DNA from: Neisseria sp.
GTDB taxonomy: Bacteria; Pseudomonadota; Gammaproteobacteria; Burkholderiales; Neisseriaceae
Direction: 5' to 3'
Length of the DNA stretch: 54,562 bases
Assembly (NCBI RefSeq): GCF_030523955.1
Contig: NZ_JAUNHL010000016.1
Coordinates: forward strand, 1 to 54,562
Shown: in pieces, positions 1 to 8,508 of the stretch
Numbering within the stretch: the first letter of the stretch is position 1
Layout: every line of letters starts with the position of its first letter
Notes under the pieces: generated by a model
Told to the model about the DNA's origin: nothing
Seen by the model: the letters and a program-made list of their open reading frames with translations, nothing else
The model's database searches: none
Made by a program: the position numbers and the translations under genes

Positions 1-1571
1 ACCAATGGATGAACAACATCCAAGACTGGTGCATCTCGCGCCAATTGTGGTGGGGCCACCAAATCCCCGCCTGGTATGATTCAGACGGCCGCATCTACGT
101 TGCCCGCACGCAGGAAGAAGCCGAAAAACTTTCAGGCGGCAAACCGCTGACCCGCGACGAAGACGTATTGGACACTTGGTTCTCCTCCGCCCTCGTGCCG
201 TTCTCCACCTTGGGCTGGCCGTCTGAAACGCCCGAACTCAAAGCCTTTCTCCCCAGCAGCGTATTGGTAACGGGCTACGAAATCATCTTCTTCTGGGTGG
301 CGCGCATGATTATGATGACTACCCATTTCACCGGCCAAGTACCTTTCCGCGACGTATACATCCACGGCATGGTGCGCGACCACGAAGGCAAAAAAATGTC
401 CAAATCCGAGGGCAACGTCATCGACCCCGTCGATTTGATTGACGGCATCGGTTTGGACGAGCTTTTGGTCAAACGCACCACCGGCCTGCGCCGCCCCGAA
501 AAAGCGCCGCAAGTCATCGAAGCGACGAAAAAACTCTTCCCCGAAGGCATTCCTGTGTTCGGCGCCGACGCATTGCGCTTCACCATGGCGAGCTACGCCA
601 GCTTGGGGCGCAGCATCAACTTCGATTTCAAACGCGCCGAAGGCTACCGCAACTTTTGCAACAAATTGTGGAACGCCACCAATTTCGTGCTGATGAACGC
701 AGAAGACAAAGACTGCGGCCAAGACGAAACCCAGCCGCTGGCCTATACCTTCGTCGACCAATGGATTATCGGCCGCCTGCAGCAAACCGAAGCCGCCGTA
801 ACCGAAGCCTTCGACACCTACCGTTTCGATTTGGCCGCGCAAACGCTGTATGAATTCGTGTGGAACGACTTTTGCGACTGGTATATCGAATTGGCCAAAG
901 TGCAGCTGCAAACCGGCTGCCCGACCACGCAGCGCACCACCCGCCGCACCCTCGTGCGCGTGCTCGAAGTCATCCTGCGCCTGCTGCACCCGATTATGCC
1001 CTTCATCACCGAAGAGCTGTGGCAGGCCGTTGCCCCGCTGGCCAACGCCAAGAAAACCGACAGCATCATGCTGGCGCAATGGCCCATGGCCGACGAAAGC
1101 AAAATCGTTCAGACAGCCTTCGGCCAAATGGCCGCGCTGCAAGACCTCATCGGCGCCGTACGCAACCTGCGCGGAGAAATGGGCATCGCGCCGAACGTGA
1201 AAGCCCCGCTGTTCGTCGAAGGCGGCGCCACTTTGGAAGGCCTGTTGAAATACCTGCCCTCCATGACCCGCCTCACCGAAGCCAACCGGGTGGAAAAGCT
1301 GCCCGAAAGCGAAGACGCGCCCGTCGCCGTCTGCCAAAACGCCCGCCTGATGCTGAAAGTGGAAATCGACAAAGCCGCCGAAATCGCACGTTTGGGCAAA
1401 GAAGCCGAGAAGCTGCAAAAAGCCCTCGACAAACTCAACGCCAAATTGGGCAAACCCGGCTACACCGAAAAAGCCCCTGCGCATCTGGTGGAAAAAGACC
1501 GGGCCGAGTTGGCCGAATTGGAAGACAAAATGGCGAAAGTGCAGGCGCAATTGGCGAAATTGGGAAGTTAA
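1..1571 (+). CDS. valS: Valyl-tRNA synthetase, C-terminal part (partial at window edge)
   Basis: Class I aminoacyl-tRNA synthetase that charges tRNA-Val in the cytoplasm. The frame is open at the left edge, so only about the last 522 codons are visible; the family is usually about 940 residues. Seen in order: the end of the editing/catalytic region ([29 protein letters not shown]), the KMSKS signature (KKMSKSEGN, near nt 390-415), the anticodon-binding helical domain ([22 protein letters not shown]), and a lysine/leucine-rich C-terminal coiled coil over the last 65 residues ([15 protein letters not shown]), typical of ValRS. The HIGH motif would lie upstream of the window. The stop is followed by an imperfect DUS hairpin. 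Identification is secure; nothing looks broken. Confidence 0.97.
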   Translation, partial: QWMNNIQDWCISRQLWWGHQIPAWYDSDGRIYVARTQEEAEKLSGGKPLTRDEDVLDTWFSSALVPFSTLGWPSETPELKAFLPSSVLVTGYEIIFFWVARMIMMTTHFTGQVPFRDVYIHGMVRDHEGKKMSKSEGNVIDPVDLIDGIGLDELLVKRTTGLRRPEKAPQVIEATKKLFPEGIPVFGADALRFTMASYASLGRSINFDFKRAEGYRNFCNKLWNATNFVLMNAEDKDCGQDETQPLAYTFVDQWIIGRLQQTEAAVTEAFDTYRFDLAAQTLYEFVWNDFCDWYIELAKVQLQTGCPTTQRTTRRTLVRVLEVILRLLHPIMPFITEELWQAVAPLANAKKTDSIMLAQWPMADESKIVQTAFGQMAALQDLIGAVRNLRGEMGIAPNVKAPLFVEGGATLEGLLKYLPSMTRLTEANRVEKLPESEDAPVAVCQNARLMLKVEIDKAAEIARLGKEAEKLQKALDKLNAKLGKPGYTEKAPAHLVEKDRAELAELEDKMAKVQAQLAKLGS

Positions 1572-1674
1572 ACTACAAAAATGGATCACGTTGTTTACAT
1601 AATGACTACCGGCTGATTTGCTTTAACGGTTTTCCGTTCTTTGCTCCTGCGTGTTCATTTTCAATTCGAATGCA

Positions 1675-1703
1675 GGCCTGTCTGAAAAACTTTTCAGACA
1701 GCA
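1675..1703 (+). terminator. Imperfect DUS inverted pair behind valS
   Basis: GGCCTGTCTGAA is followed 6 bases later by TTCAGACAGCA. These are one-mismatch and one-deletion versions of the local uptake sequence and form a hairpin about 100 bp after valS. DUS pairs commonly serve as terminators in Neisseria; function here is inferred. Confidence 0.5.
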
Positions 1704-1786
1704 TTATTCCAACCCAACGGGACCGTACTATATATCTAGTACAAACCTATACGCCCTAAGCTGAACATATTTTATTAAGGTTTGCT

Positions 1787-4630
1787 ATGAATTTTCTAAC
1801 CAGCGATGCCCCGGTCAATAAGATTGAAAAAATCTGGATGGCTAATGCCACTTTCTTCATCGAAGGTCTGGCCTATCTACCGGGCTATAATGCCCCTGAC
1901 TACCGCTACCTACACAAACATATCAAATTCAGAAACTTGCTCAATGAGGATGAAGCAGAATTTGTGCTGGGAACGGTTCCCAAGAAAGAGCTGGGCAGCC
2001 AGCCGCACAATGGCAAAAATTACAACTATACGGCGGCAGGTACGGCGACCATAGGCTTTAAGGGAATTGATATCGGCTTTTTGGAAAACGGAATTTACGA
2101 AATCCAAATCTCCGTTTCAGCCGATAAAGATATCCGTAACTATGCCGGTTTAGCGTTGGCGGATGCGGGTTTGGACAAGCATTCAGCGGATGAATTTTCG
2201 GAATACCGGCTGTTTGCAGACGACAGTAAAGTTTATCTGGCGAAAAGAGACATTTTTGGCAGGGATGTGCCCTCAGGCAGCCACATCAGCGTAGAAAATT
2301 TTTGGGCCGACGGCACGGTTTTCCATGTAGAGGGAGAGTTTATCGTTCCTGACGCCCCACTGAGCAATTTTACTAAGGGCAAATATTATCTGATTGCCCA
2401 GCAGCACATTACCAAAAAGCAATATGTGTTCGAGCTGGGGCAAGTGCGTAAAAATAATCTCGGTGCCAAAATCGGTAAATCGACAGATGATTATAACGCC
2501 AGCTATTTTGCCACACTGGGGCTTAAAGGTATTGAAACCCACCAACTCAAGCCGGGTATTTATGATCTATATGTTTCGCTGGCATACGGCAACAAAATCT
2601 TCACCGCTAAGCTGGATAAACAATTGAATACGGAAAGCTTGCATGCGTGTACGCTGGTAAACAGCGAATCACCTCTTCAACCGATGGAACAAAAACTCCC
2701 TAATGACCCTAAAAAAGTACAAAAATTGGCAGAACTTGCCAACCAGCAAAAAGATTGGAGGCAAGCTGCGGCATATTCCATTCATTTGCAATACATGCAG
2801 CCCGACATGTGGCAGGGATACTGGTGGGCAGGTAATGCATATAAAAATATGAAACAATATGACAAGGCTGAAGCGCAGTTTAAATTGATGACCGAAAAAC
2901 TGCCCCATCTGCACCACGGTTTGGAAGGGATGGTGAGCGTTGCCCAACAACAAAATCAATGGGAAGAGGTAATTTCAAGATCTTATAAATTCAGAGAGGG
3001 CTTTCCAAATCTGTGGCACAGCTATTGGTGGGCGGGGCATGCTTACAAAAATCTCTCCCTCTACGAAGAAGCAAGAAACGAGTTCCGCTTGCTTCAAAAA
3101 TTATCTCCTGAGAGCCATCGGGGGCTGGAAGGTTTGGTTAATGTATATCAATACGAGCAAGATTGGAAATCCGCAGCAGCATTTGCAGAAAAACTGTTCC
3201 ATTCATTCCCCAACCTCCCGGTATCTTATGCTCTGCTGATTACCAGCCTGAAGGGGAACAATCAGATAGACAATGCCATTCAGTATGCACAGCAGTTTGT
3301 CGGCAAATTTCCGGAGCTTGAGTTAGCGCACAGATATTTGGCGGTTACGATGTGCCAGAATTTTGATTTTGATGCGGCTTATCCTTATTACGAAAATTAT
3401 CTCAACCAATTCGGTCGGGATAAGAATAATGAACACCATGTCATTTATTTAAAACAGAGCTTGGGCTTATACGAAGACGTATTGGCACACTATAAACAAA
3501 AACTGCCCAACCCAAACACCGGATCACCGTATTCTTCATTGGCCCAGCTGGCTAAAATCAGCCAGTGTCTCAATGATTATACTGAAACAATCAAATATTG
3601 GGATTTGTACAGAAAAAAATGGATTCAATCCGAAAATACCGTAACGGCGGCATTAAGAAACAGTACGCCCGATAATAAACCTTTGAATATCTTGATTCAT
3701 GAAAAATTGTCTCAAAACCTGAATGAAGAAGCCAAAGATTTGTTTGAATCCGACCGAGCGAAATTGGAAGGAATCGATGTACTCAGATTCTCTTCTTGGT
3801 TTGACTATTTGCAGAACAAACAATCCTCTAATGAAAACACTCTGCCGGTAGTAAAAAACACCATCCAGTCTTTATGGATCGGTAATGATTTGGGTATCGT
3901 TCAACAGCTGTGTTTGGCGTCTTATCTGTATCACGGCCACGAGGTCCACTTATATTGTTATCAAAATTTGAAAAACATACCCAAGGGCGTGGTTGTTAAA
4001 GACGGCAATGAAATCCTGCCTGAAAAAGATATTTTTTATTCACACGGCTCCCCCGCTCACTTTTCGGATTGGTTTAGATGGAAAATGATTGCAATGGAAA
4101 GCGGGTATTGGGTGGATATGGATGAAATATGTTTAAAACCTTTTGATTTCACCGAAGACTATGTATTCGGATATGAAGGCCATGCAGTTGCCAATGCTGT
4201 TTTGAAATTCCCTTCACATCACCATCTGGTGGAATTGATGGAATTTATGAGCCAGAACCCCAATCAGATCTTGCCTTGGGATACCCGTCAGGATATTGAA
4301 CGCAAACAAAAGCGTATTCAAAAAGGTCTAGGCAGAGAGCATACACTTTGGGGCGAATCAAGCGGTCCTACCGGCCTAACGAAAGCCTTGCTTTATTTCA
4401 ATATGGATAAATTTGCTAAGCCTTACTATTATTTTTACGGTTTAAACAGCATCCAAACGAGAAGAATGCTCCTAGACCAAAATTTTGATGCGCGTACTTT
4501 ATCCGACAATATGTATGCGATGCACGTTTGGAATAATACTTTTCGAAAAACCGATTTGTATCAACAAGGTAAAAACGTTAGCAATTCCATATTACAGCAC
4601 CTGATTGATAAATACCAAGATTTCATGTAA
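1787..4630 (+). CDS. Large TPR protein with GT32-like DXD glycosyltransferase domain
   Basis: 947 residues. The first 285 residues hold two copies of one apparent beta-rich domain. Matching stretches are FVLGTVPKKELG...IGFKGIDIGFLENGIYEIQISVS and FELGQVRKNNLG...LGLKGIETHQLKPGIYDLYVSLA. Residues about 305-600 are tetratricopeptide-like repeats with a recurrent WxxYWWAGxAYKN core (seen at YWWAGNAYKNMKQYDKAE and YWWAGHAYKNLSLYEEAR). Residues about 690-930 resemble capsule/LOS sugar transferases of the DXD (GT32-like) class: SLWIGNDLG, FSDWFRWKMI and the metal-binding WVDMDEICLKPFDF near residue 775. No signal peptide is seen, so a cytoplasmic glycosyltransferase is likely, perhaps modifying a surface glycan. 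The start is supported by AAGG 7 bases upstream. The gene is clearly AT-richer than valS, stands alone and is followed by IS remnants, which suggests acquisition. Sugar and acceptor are unknown. Confidence 0.75.
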   Translation: MNFLTSDAPVNKIEKIWMANATFFIEGLAYLPGYNAPDYRYLHKHIKFRNLLNEDEAEFVLGTVPKKELGSQPHNGKNYNYTAAGTATIGFKGIDIGFLENGIYEIQISVSADKDIRNYAGLALADAGLDKHSADEFSEYRLFADDSKVYLAKRDIFGRDVPSGSHISVENFWADGTVFHVEGEFIVPDAPLSNFTKGKYYLIAQQHITKKQYVFELGQVRKNNLGAKIGKSTDDYNASYFATLGLKGIETHQLKPGIYDLYVSLAYGNKIFTAKLDKQLNTESLHACTLVNSESPLQPMEQKLPNDPKKVQKLAELANQQKDWRQAAAYSIHLQYMQPDMWQGYWWAGNAYKNMKQYDKAEAQFKLMTEKLPHLHHGLEGMVSVAQQQNQWEEVISRSYKFREGFPNLWHSYWWAGHAYKNLSLYEEARNEFRLLQKLSPESHRGLEGLVNVYQYEQDWKSAAAFAEKLFHSFPNLPVSYALLITSLKGNNQIDNAIQYAQQFVGKFPELELAHRYLAVTMCQNFDFDAAYPYYENYLNQFGRDKNNEHHVIYLKQSLGLYEDVLAHYKQKLPNPNTGSPYSSLAQLAKISQCLNDYTETIKYWDLYRKKWIQSENTVTAALRNSTPDNKPLNILIHEKLSQNLNEEAKDLFESDRAKLEGIDVLRFSSWFDYLQNKQSSNENTLPVVKNTIQSLWIGNDLGIVQQLCLASYLYHGHEVHLYCYQNLKNIPKGVVVKDGNEILPEKDIFYSHGSPAHFSDWFRWKMIAMESGYWVDMDEICLKPFDFTEDYVFGYEGHAVANAVLKFPSHHHLVELMEFMSQNPNQILPWDTRQDIERKQKRIQKGLGREHTLWGESSGPTGLTKALLYFNMDKFAKPYYYFYGLNSIQTRRMLLDQNFDARTLSDNMYAMHVWNNTFRKTDLYQQGKNVSNSILQHLIDKYQDFM

Positions 4631-4704
4631 CCCGGTACTTTGAAAACGGAGTTTTTATCCCAATTAATATAGCCAACGAACTTAAGTTTTCATACGATTC
4701 AAAA

Positions 4705-5425
4705 ATGACCTATTCCACCGATATGCGACGGCTCGTATTGAAAAAAGTCGCAGAAGGACACTCCGTTAGAAAAGTAGGTAAAGAGCTCGGTATAGACTTT
4801 ACCACTATCCAACGTTTGGGAAAAAGCAACCGAAAACCGGCGGTTATCCGAAACAGCGAAAGCCTGTCAAAATTGCTCCGGAAGCGTTGGAAGAAGATGT
4901 TGCCAAATATCCTGACGATTATCAGCCCGAACGTGCCAAACGGTTCGGCGATTCGGCAACGGCCATCAGAAAGGCTCTAAAATGTCCGGAGATTAGCCAA
5001 AAAAAGATGTTCCGTCATCCCAAAAGCAATCCTGAACAGTGCAAGCATTGCTTGAGGATTCTGCACCGTTACCGTTGCAGGGAAAGAAATATTGTTTTTA
5101 TCGATGAAAGCGGGCTTCTCAAAAGTAGCATGCGGCGTTATGACTACGGCAAAATCGGAAAGCTCTGTTATTCAACTTATGATTGGCAGGTTCGGAATCA
5201 GACTGATACAACCGGGGTATTAGGCGATAATAATCTGTTTATGTTCGAATTATTTTATTTCAATATCAATAAGGATATTTTTTTATTTTAGGTGGGGAGC
5301 GTACTGATTCCGGAGTTACCATCGGCCAGTAATTGTTGTGATGGACAATGTGGCATTTCATAAGGGGGGAGGAAATTATTTGGACCTTGTCTGAAAAAGG
5401 GCATTCTATCTGGCGGCTGCCGCTA
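4705..5425 (+). pseudogene. IS630-family transposase remnant (copy 1)
   Basis: Decayed transposase. The N-terminal helix-turn-helix (MTYSTDMRRLVLKKVAEGHS) reads in one frame to about nt 4845. It continues in another frame (KQRKPVKIAPEALEEDV, then the first DDE aspartate region NIVFIDESG near nt 5100). It ends at TAG 5289 after YFNINKDIF. The second catalytic aspartate block is visible in yet another frame at nt 5341 (MDNVAFHK), and the trace stops at IWRLPLY, where IS630 proteins usually read LPSYSPDLNPIE. There are at least two frameshifts plus a deletion, so it cannot be active. A tatatagtgaaattcct sequence at 5424, similar to the end of copy 2 at 20714, directly abuts it in inverted orientation, implying rearrangement. 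Confidence 0.85.
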
Positions 5426-5443
5426 TATAGTGAAATTCCTAAA

Positions 5444-5494
5444 AAACCAAACTGAATAAGCTAAGCTTTAGTCCGGCAGCGATTTTGCCGGGCT
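5444..5494. repeat. About 50-bp dispersed repeat with hairpin (copy 1)
   Basis: The stretch ccaaactgaataagctaagc followed by tttagtccggca/tgccgggctaaa recurs with few changes at 18769-18822. The second half is a hairpin. It sits just beyond an IS630-like end sequence, so it may be part of an old insertion sequence end or a separate small repeat. Confidence 0.6.
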
Positions 5495-5667
5495 AAAACC
5501 CAGCCTTGTATATCGAACATACCGTATCATAGCAGGCAACACCCGCACGACCGCCACCCGTGCCCAGCCAAGGCCGACAACCGCAGCGTAGCTTAGGGAG
5601 CGGACGAGCAACCCATCAACACAACCGGACAGTTGCACGACAACACAACCGAATGCAAGGCAGGTTT
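5495..5667 (+). other. Non-coding leader of the IS110-type element; possible bridge RNA region
   Basis: About 170 bases between the repeat at 5444-5494 and the transposase start. I see no open frame that makes sense. IS110-group elements encode a structured bridge RNA in the non-coding end upstream of the transposase, so this interval is where it would lie; short complementary stretches are present (GCACG...CCGTGC near 5550). The RNA itself is an inference from element architecture; element ends were not resolved. Confidence 0.25.
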
Positions 5668-6614
5668 ATGATGAGTACGCAAAACTACGGCGGGATCGAC
5701 ATCGCAAACGCAATTTCGTCATCGGCATCACGTCTTCCCGAAAGACCAAAACCGAAACCAATAACGAAAAAGGGTTCCTCCACACCATCGGATACTTTCA
5801 AAAACACCAGGTCTCACTCGTGGTGATGGAAAGCACCGGCGGGCTGGAAATCCCCTTGGCCAAAGCACTGCACCGCACAGGCTTCCAAGTCATCATCGCC
5901 AATCCGCGTCAGACGAACCAGTTCGCACGGCCGCAGTCGCTGACCAAAACCGATGCGGCCGATGCCAAAATGCCCGCGTTTTATGCGCAGATGACCGCAC
6001 AAAAACCGGATTGGCAAAGCCAACTCTATACGCCGCCGGACGAAGCACAGGAAGTGCTCGAAGCCCTCGTCAACCGCAGAAACCAATTGGTTGAAATGCG
6101 CGCTGCCGAAAAAAACCGTCTGCAGCAGGTTCATGAAACCCAAGTGCAAAGCGTCGAAGACTTAATCGCACACTTGGATACCCTGATTGCCGCATTGGAC
6201 AAACAGATAGAGCAACACAACGATACCCGTTTCAACGGCAAAAGCAGTTTGCTGCAAAGCGTCAAAGGCGTTGGCCGCACGACCGCCGCCTCCTTATGCA
6301 CGATGCTGCCGGAATTGGGCCGGGTGTCGCACAAACGGATTGCCGGACTGGTCGGCGTTGCCCCGCACCCGAGGGAAAGCGGGGAGTCGAAGTTCAAAAG
6401 CCGCTGCTTCGGCGGCCGCAGTGCGGTACGCAAAGCGCTGTATATGGCGGCCATGGTGGCGGCACACCACGAACCGCGGATTAAGGATTTCTACCAACGC
6501 CTGCGTTTGCGGGGTAAGCCGTACAAAGTGGAGGTAACGGCCTGTATGCGCAAGCTGCTGACGATTCTGAACGCGATGATGCGGGATCGTTTGGCGCAGG
6601 CAGAAGCCGTTTGA
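5668..6614 (+). pseudogene. IS110-family transposase with single-base frameshift
   Basis: DEDD (RuvC-like) transposase of the IS110 family. Start MMSTQNYGGIDIA carries the first catalytic Asp. The frame is then lost at an AAA run (5706-5708), and the rest (KRNFVIGITSSRKTKTE, VVMESTGG, TKTDAADAK, then the C-terminal Transposase_20 part SLLQSVKGVGRTTAASL and GVAPHPRESGESKFKS) reads without a stop to 6614 in another frame. One extra A would restore a protein of about 315 residues, the normal size. The rest is undamaged, so this is either a recent inactivation, a sequencing slip in the A run, or programmed frameshifting; a 3-base A run makes the last unlikely. Confidence 0.85.
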
Positions 6615-6745
6615 CTGTACCGGCACATTGCTTGTTTTATTCAGATAACCGTTTTTGGTATTTTTGCCCGACGGGGTTAAAAATACAGTTGCTGCGGCTT
6701 GGATGCGGGCCGGCCTATGCGTGTGCATCCAATATTCCAACCCTA

Positions 6746-6757
6746 TGCCTGTCTGAA
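6746..6757 (+). other. Single DNA uptake sequence (TG dialect)
   Basis: Exact TGCCTGTCTGAA between the IS110 remnant and the convergent vanZ-like gene. Further exact or one-mismatch single copies lie at 7347, 8151, 12000, 12187, 15590, 16899, 29994, 32044, 32154, 33031, 35848, 35940, 38959, 43395, 49389 and 49700 (approximate starts). Confidence 0.85.
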
Positions 6758-6773
6758 AGCGAGTTTGCCCGAA

Positions 6774-7145
6774 TCAGGTGCGGTTTCTCGTTAAACTCCT
6801 TACCAGCCAAAGCGCCAAGCCTGCACCCAGCAAATCGGCCGCGCCGTCGGCCCATTCGGCCGAGCGCGTTTGAGTAAACCAAAGCTGCGCCAGCTCGCTG
6901 CACAGCGCAAACGATAGTGCAAACACCAGCAGCGCTTTATAAGGCACCGGCTTTCCCGCATCGAGAAAGCTGCGCGCAAGCAGCCATATCTGCCCGAAAA
7001 ACAGGCCGCAATGGGCAACTTTGTCGAAATACGGAAAGGGCGGCGGGGTATGGCCGTCGCTCTCGCGCAAAATGCCGTACCAGCACAGGCAGAACCAGGC
7101 GAGCGCAAGCACCGTGTATTTATTGAAAGGCAGTTTGTTCAACAT
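6774..7145 (-). CDS. VanZ-like small membrane protein
   Basis: 123 residues beginning MLNKLPFNKYT. Four hydrophobic segments are visible (YTVLALAWFCLCWYGIL; VAHCGLFFGQIWLLARSFL; ALLVFALSFALCSELAQLWF; WADGAADLLGAGLALWLV), with the VanZ-family pattern of a conserved acidic residue in the third helix (SELAQ) and RSAEWADGAADLLGA before the last. VanZ-like proteins are inner-membrane proteins of mostly unknown role. The ATG overlaps the stop of the upstream small gene (ATGTTGA), so the two are probably translationally coupled, downstream of yebC. An upstream in-frame extension to 7265 is rejected because it would run into that small gene. Confidence 0.8.
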   Translation of the reverse strand: MLNKLPFNKYTVLALAWFCLCWYGILRESDGHTPPPFPYFDKVAHCGLFFGQIWLLARSFLDAGKPVPYKALLVFALSFALCSELAQLWFTQTRSAEWADGAADLLGAGLALWLVRSLTRNRT

Positions 7146-7342
7146 TCTTCGTCCAACCATGTTTGGCAGATTCCGGCCAGGCGCACGAATTTGCCGCCCC
7201 TGGCGTTTAAAATATCGCGCCAGCGCGCCACCTCCTCCGCATCCGGCGCATCGTCCATGCTGCATTCATACAGCCAGAAATCCAGCGTTTCGCCCACTAT
7301 GCCCGGGCTTTCGGTTTCCATTAATCGAAGCAATTCGCTCAT
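7139..7342 (-). CDS. Small conserved-looking protein of unknown function
   Basis: 67 residues, MSELLRLMETESPGIVGETL to KFVRLAGICQTWLDEEC. Acidic and soluble-looking, with no membrane segment and no motif I recognise. It lies 28 bp after yebC on the same strand and overlaps the vanZ-like start by 7 bases, so it belongs to one transcription unit. The ATG at 7342 is chosen because longer versions read back through yebC. Confidence 0.6.
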   Translation of the reverse strand: MSELLRLMETESPGIVGETLDFWLYECSMDDAPDAEEVARWRDILNARGGKFVRLAGICQTWLDEEC

Positions 7343-7370
7343 CACCAAGCCTGTCTGAAAACCGGGCCGC

Positions 7371-8099
7371 TTATTCGTCAAACTGGAGCACGGCCGAAGT
7401 GTAGACGTTTTGCACATCGTCCAAATCTTCCAGCGCATCAATCAGCTTCTGCATTTTTTCGGCGTCTTCGCCGGTCAAAACCGTATCGTTTTGCGCACGC
7501 ATGGTTACGTCGCCGTCTTCCGGTTTGAAGCCCGCCTCTTCCAATGCCGCCTTCACCTGCGCCCAATCGGCAGGTGCGGTAACCACTTCGATCATGCCCT
7601 CTTCGTCAACCAACACGTCTTCCGCTCCCGCCTCCAAAGCCGCTTCCATCAACGCGTCTTCATCCGCGCCGGCAAACACCAGATAGCCCTGATGCTGGAA
7701 TTGGAAGGCCACGCAGCCGTCGGTGCCCAAATTGCCGCCGTTTTTGCTGAAGGCATGGCGCACGTCGGCCACGGTGCGGGTTTTGTTGTCGGTGAGGCAG
7801 TCGACCATCAGCGCCGCGCCGCCTATGCCGTAGCCTTCGTAACGCAGCTCCACATAATCGGCGCCCTCCACATTGCCCGTGCCCTTGTCGACGGCGCGCT
7901 GCACATTGTCTTTAGGCATATTCGCATCCCAAGCCTTGTCCATCGCCAAACGCAGGCGCGGATTGGACGCCGGATCGCCGCCGCCCAAACGCGCGGCAAC
8001 GGTAATCTCCTTGATCAAACGCGTAAAAATCTTGCCGCGCTTGGCATCCTGACGCGCTTTCTTATGCTGGATGTTCGCCCACTTACTATGGCCTGCCAT
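7371..8099 (-). CDS. yebC: YebC/PmpR family transcription/translation factor
   Basis: 242 residues opening with the family signature [28 protein letters not shown], followed by the typical [18 protein letters not shown] and [21 protein letters not shown] blocks and the C-terminal two-domain part. Members are cytoplasmic DNA-binding regulators or, by more recent evidence on the family, ribosome-associated factors easing difficult peptide synthesis. Full length and intact. First gene of a three-gene minus-strand unit (yebC, small ORF, vanZ-like). Confidence 0.95.
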   Translation of the reverse strand: MAGHSKWANIQHKKARQDAKRGKIFTRLIKEITVAARLGGGDPASNPRLRLAMDKAWDANMPKDNVQRAVDKGTGNVEGADYVELRYEGYGIGGAALMVDCLTDNKTRTVADVRHAFSKNGGNLGTDGCVAFQFQHQGYLVFAGADEDALMEAALEAGAEDVLVDEEGMIEVVTAPADWAQVKAALEEAGFKPEDGDVTMRAQNDTVLTGEDAEKMQKLIDALEDLDDVQNVYTSAVLQFDE

Positions 8100-8343
8100 G
8101 ATTGTTTCCTTAATATTTGCTGAAATTCAAAGGCGGCTATTCTAGCATTTTTCAGACAGGCATTGAAACGGACAATGCCTGCTCGAACGGATTTTCCGGC
8201 AAACGCATATTGAGACCTTTGCAAACCCCCGGATGCGGATGCAGTTCAAGGCCTAGCAGCGCAGCAGGCGCAGACATATCAAAGCGGGCGGGCAGCGCAC
8301 AACGCAGAAATGCGCCGCAGATGTGAGCTTTGAAAAGGTCTCC

Positions 8344-8391
8344 GTTTGGCTTGCCGGAATACCGGCAGATGAGGAATGCCTGTCTGAAAAA
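8344..8391 (+). repeat. Left 48-bp direct repeat flanking the RTX gene
   Basis: Begins GTTTGGCTTGCCGGAATACC and ends in a DUS. It matches 9642-9689 at 46 of 48 positions by my hand alignment. The two copies bracket the RTX gene and its AT-rich promoter. Confidence 0.85.
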
Positions 8392-8409
8392 CGGTTTTCA
8401 GACAGGCAT
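8376..8409. terminator. DUS inverted pair
   Basis: ATGCCTGTCTGAA then TTCAGACAGGCAT separated by 8 bases, a perfect long stem. Possible terminator; also two uptake sequences. Confidence 0.65.
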
Positions 8410-8450
8410 TGCTTCACCTTCTCCTCAAATATTCATTTATTTTTATTTCA

Positions 8451-8474
8451 TATAATTATTTTTCAAGATATAAT
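8451..8474 (+). promoter_or_regulatory. Candidate -10 boxes for the RTX gene
   Basis: TATAAT occurs at 8451-8456 and again at 8469-8474 in a very AT-rich stretch 35-58 bases before the start codon. No convincing -35 was found. AGGAG at 8496-8500 sits 8 bases before the ATG. Confidence 0.4.
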
Positions 8475-8508
8475 AATCTGACAAACTATTAATATAGGAG
8501 ATAAATAA

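Larger units (their letters stand above)
8100..8508. other. Intergenic region between yebC and the RTX gene
   Basis: The divergent spacer holds a DUS at 8151-8162 and a 21-bp stretch at 8232-8252 that recurs at 54468-54488. It then holds the left copy of a 48-bp direct repeat (8344-8391), a DUS hairpin (8376-8409) and a strongly AT-rich tract (8425-8508) ending in the RTX ribosome-binding site. No gene is seen. Confidence 0.7.

Noticed and set aside
132-1589. 485-codon minus-strand open frame opposite valS
   Set aside because: Shadow of valS caused by GC-rich codon bias.
1725-1742. GTACTA...TAGTAC inverted repeat before the glycosyltransferase gene
   Set aside because: Short and resembling a fragment of the Correia-like core; too little to call an operator or an element.
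7146-7265. Longer start for the vanZ-like gene
   Set aside because: The extra 40 residues read out of frame through the small upstream gene; the ATGTTGA overlap marks the true start.
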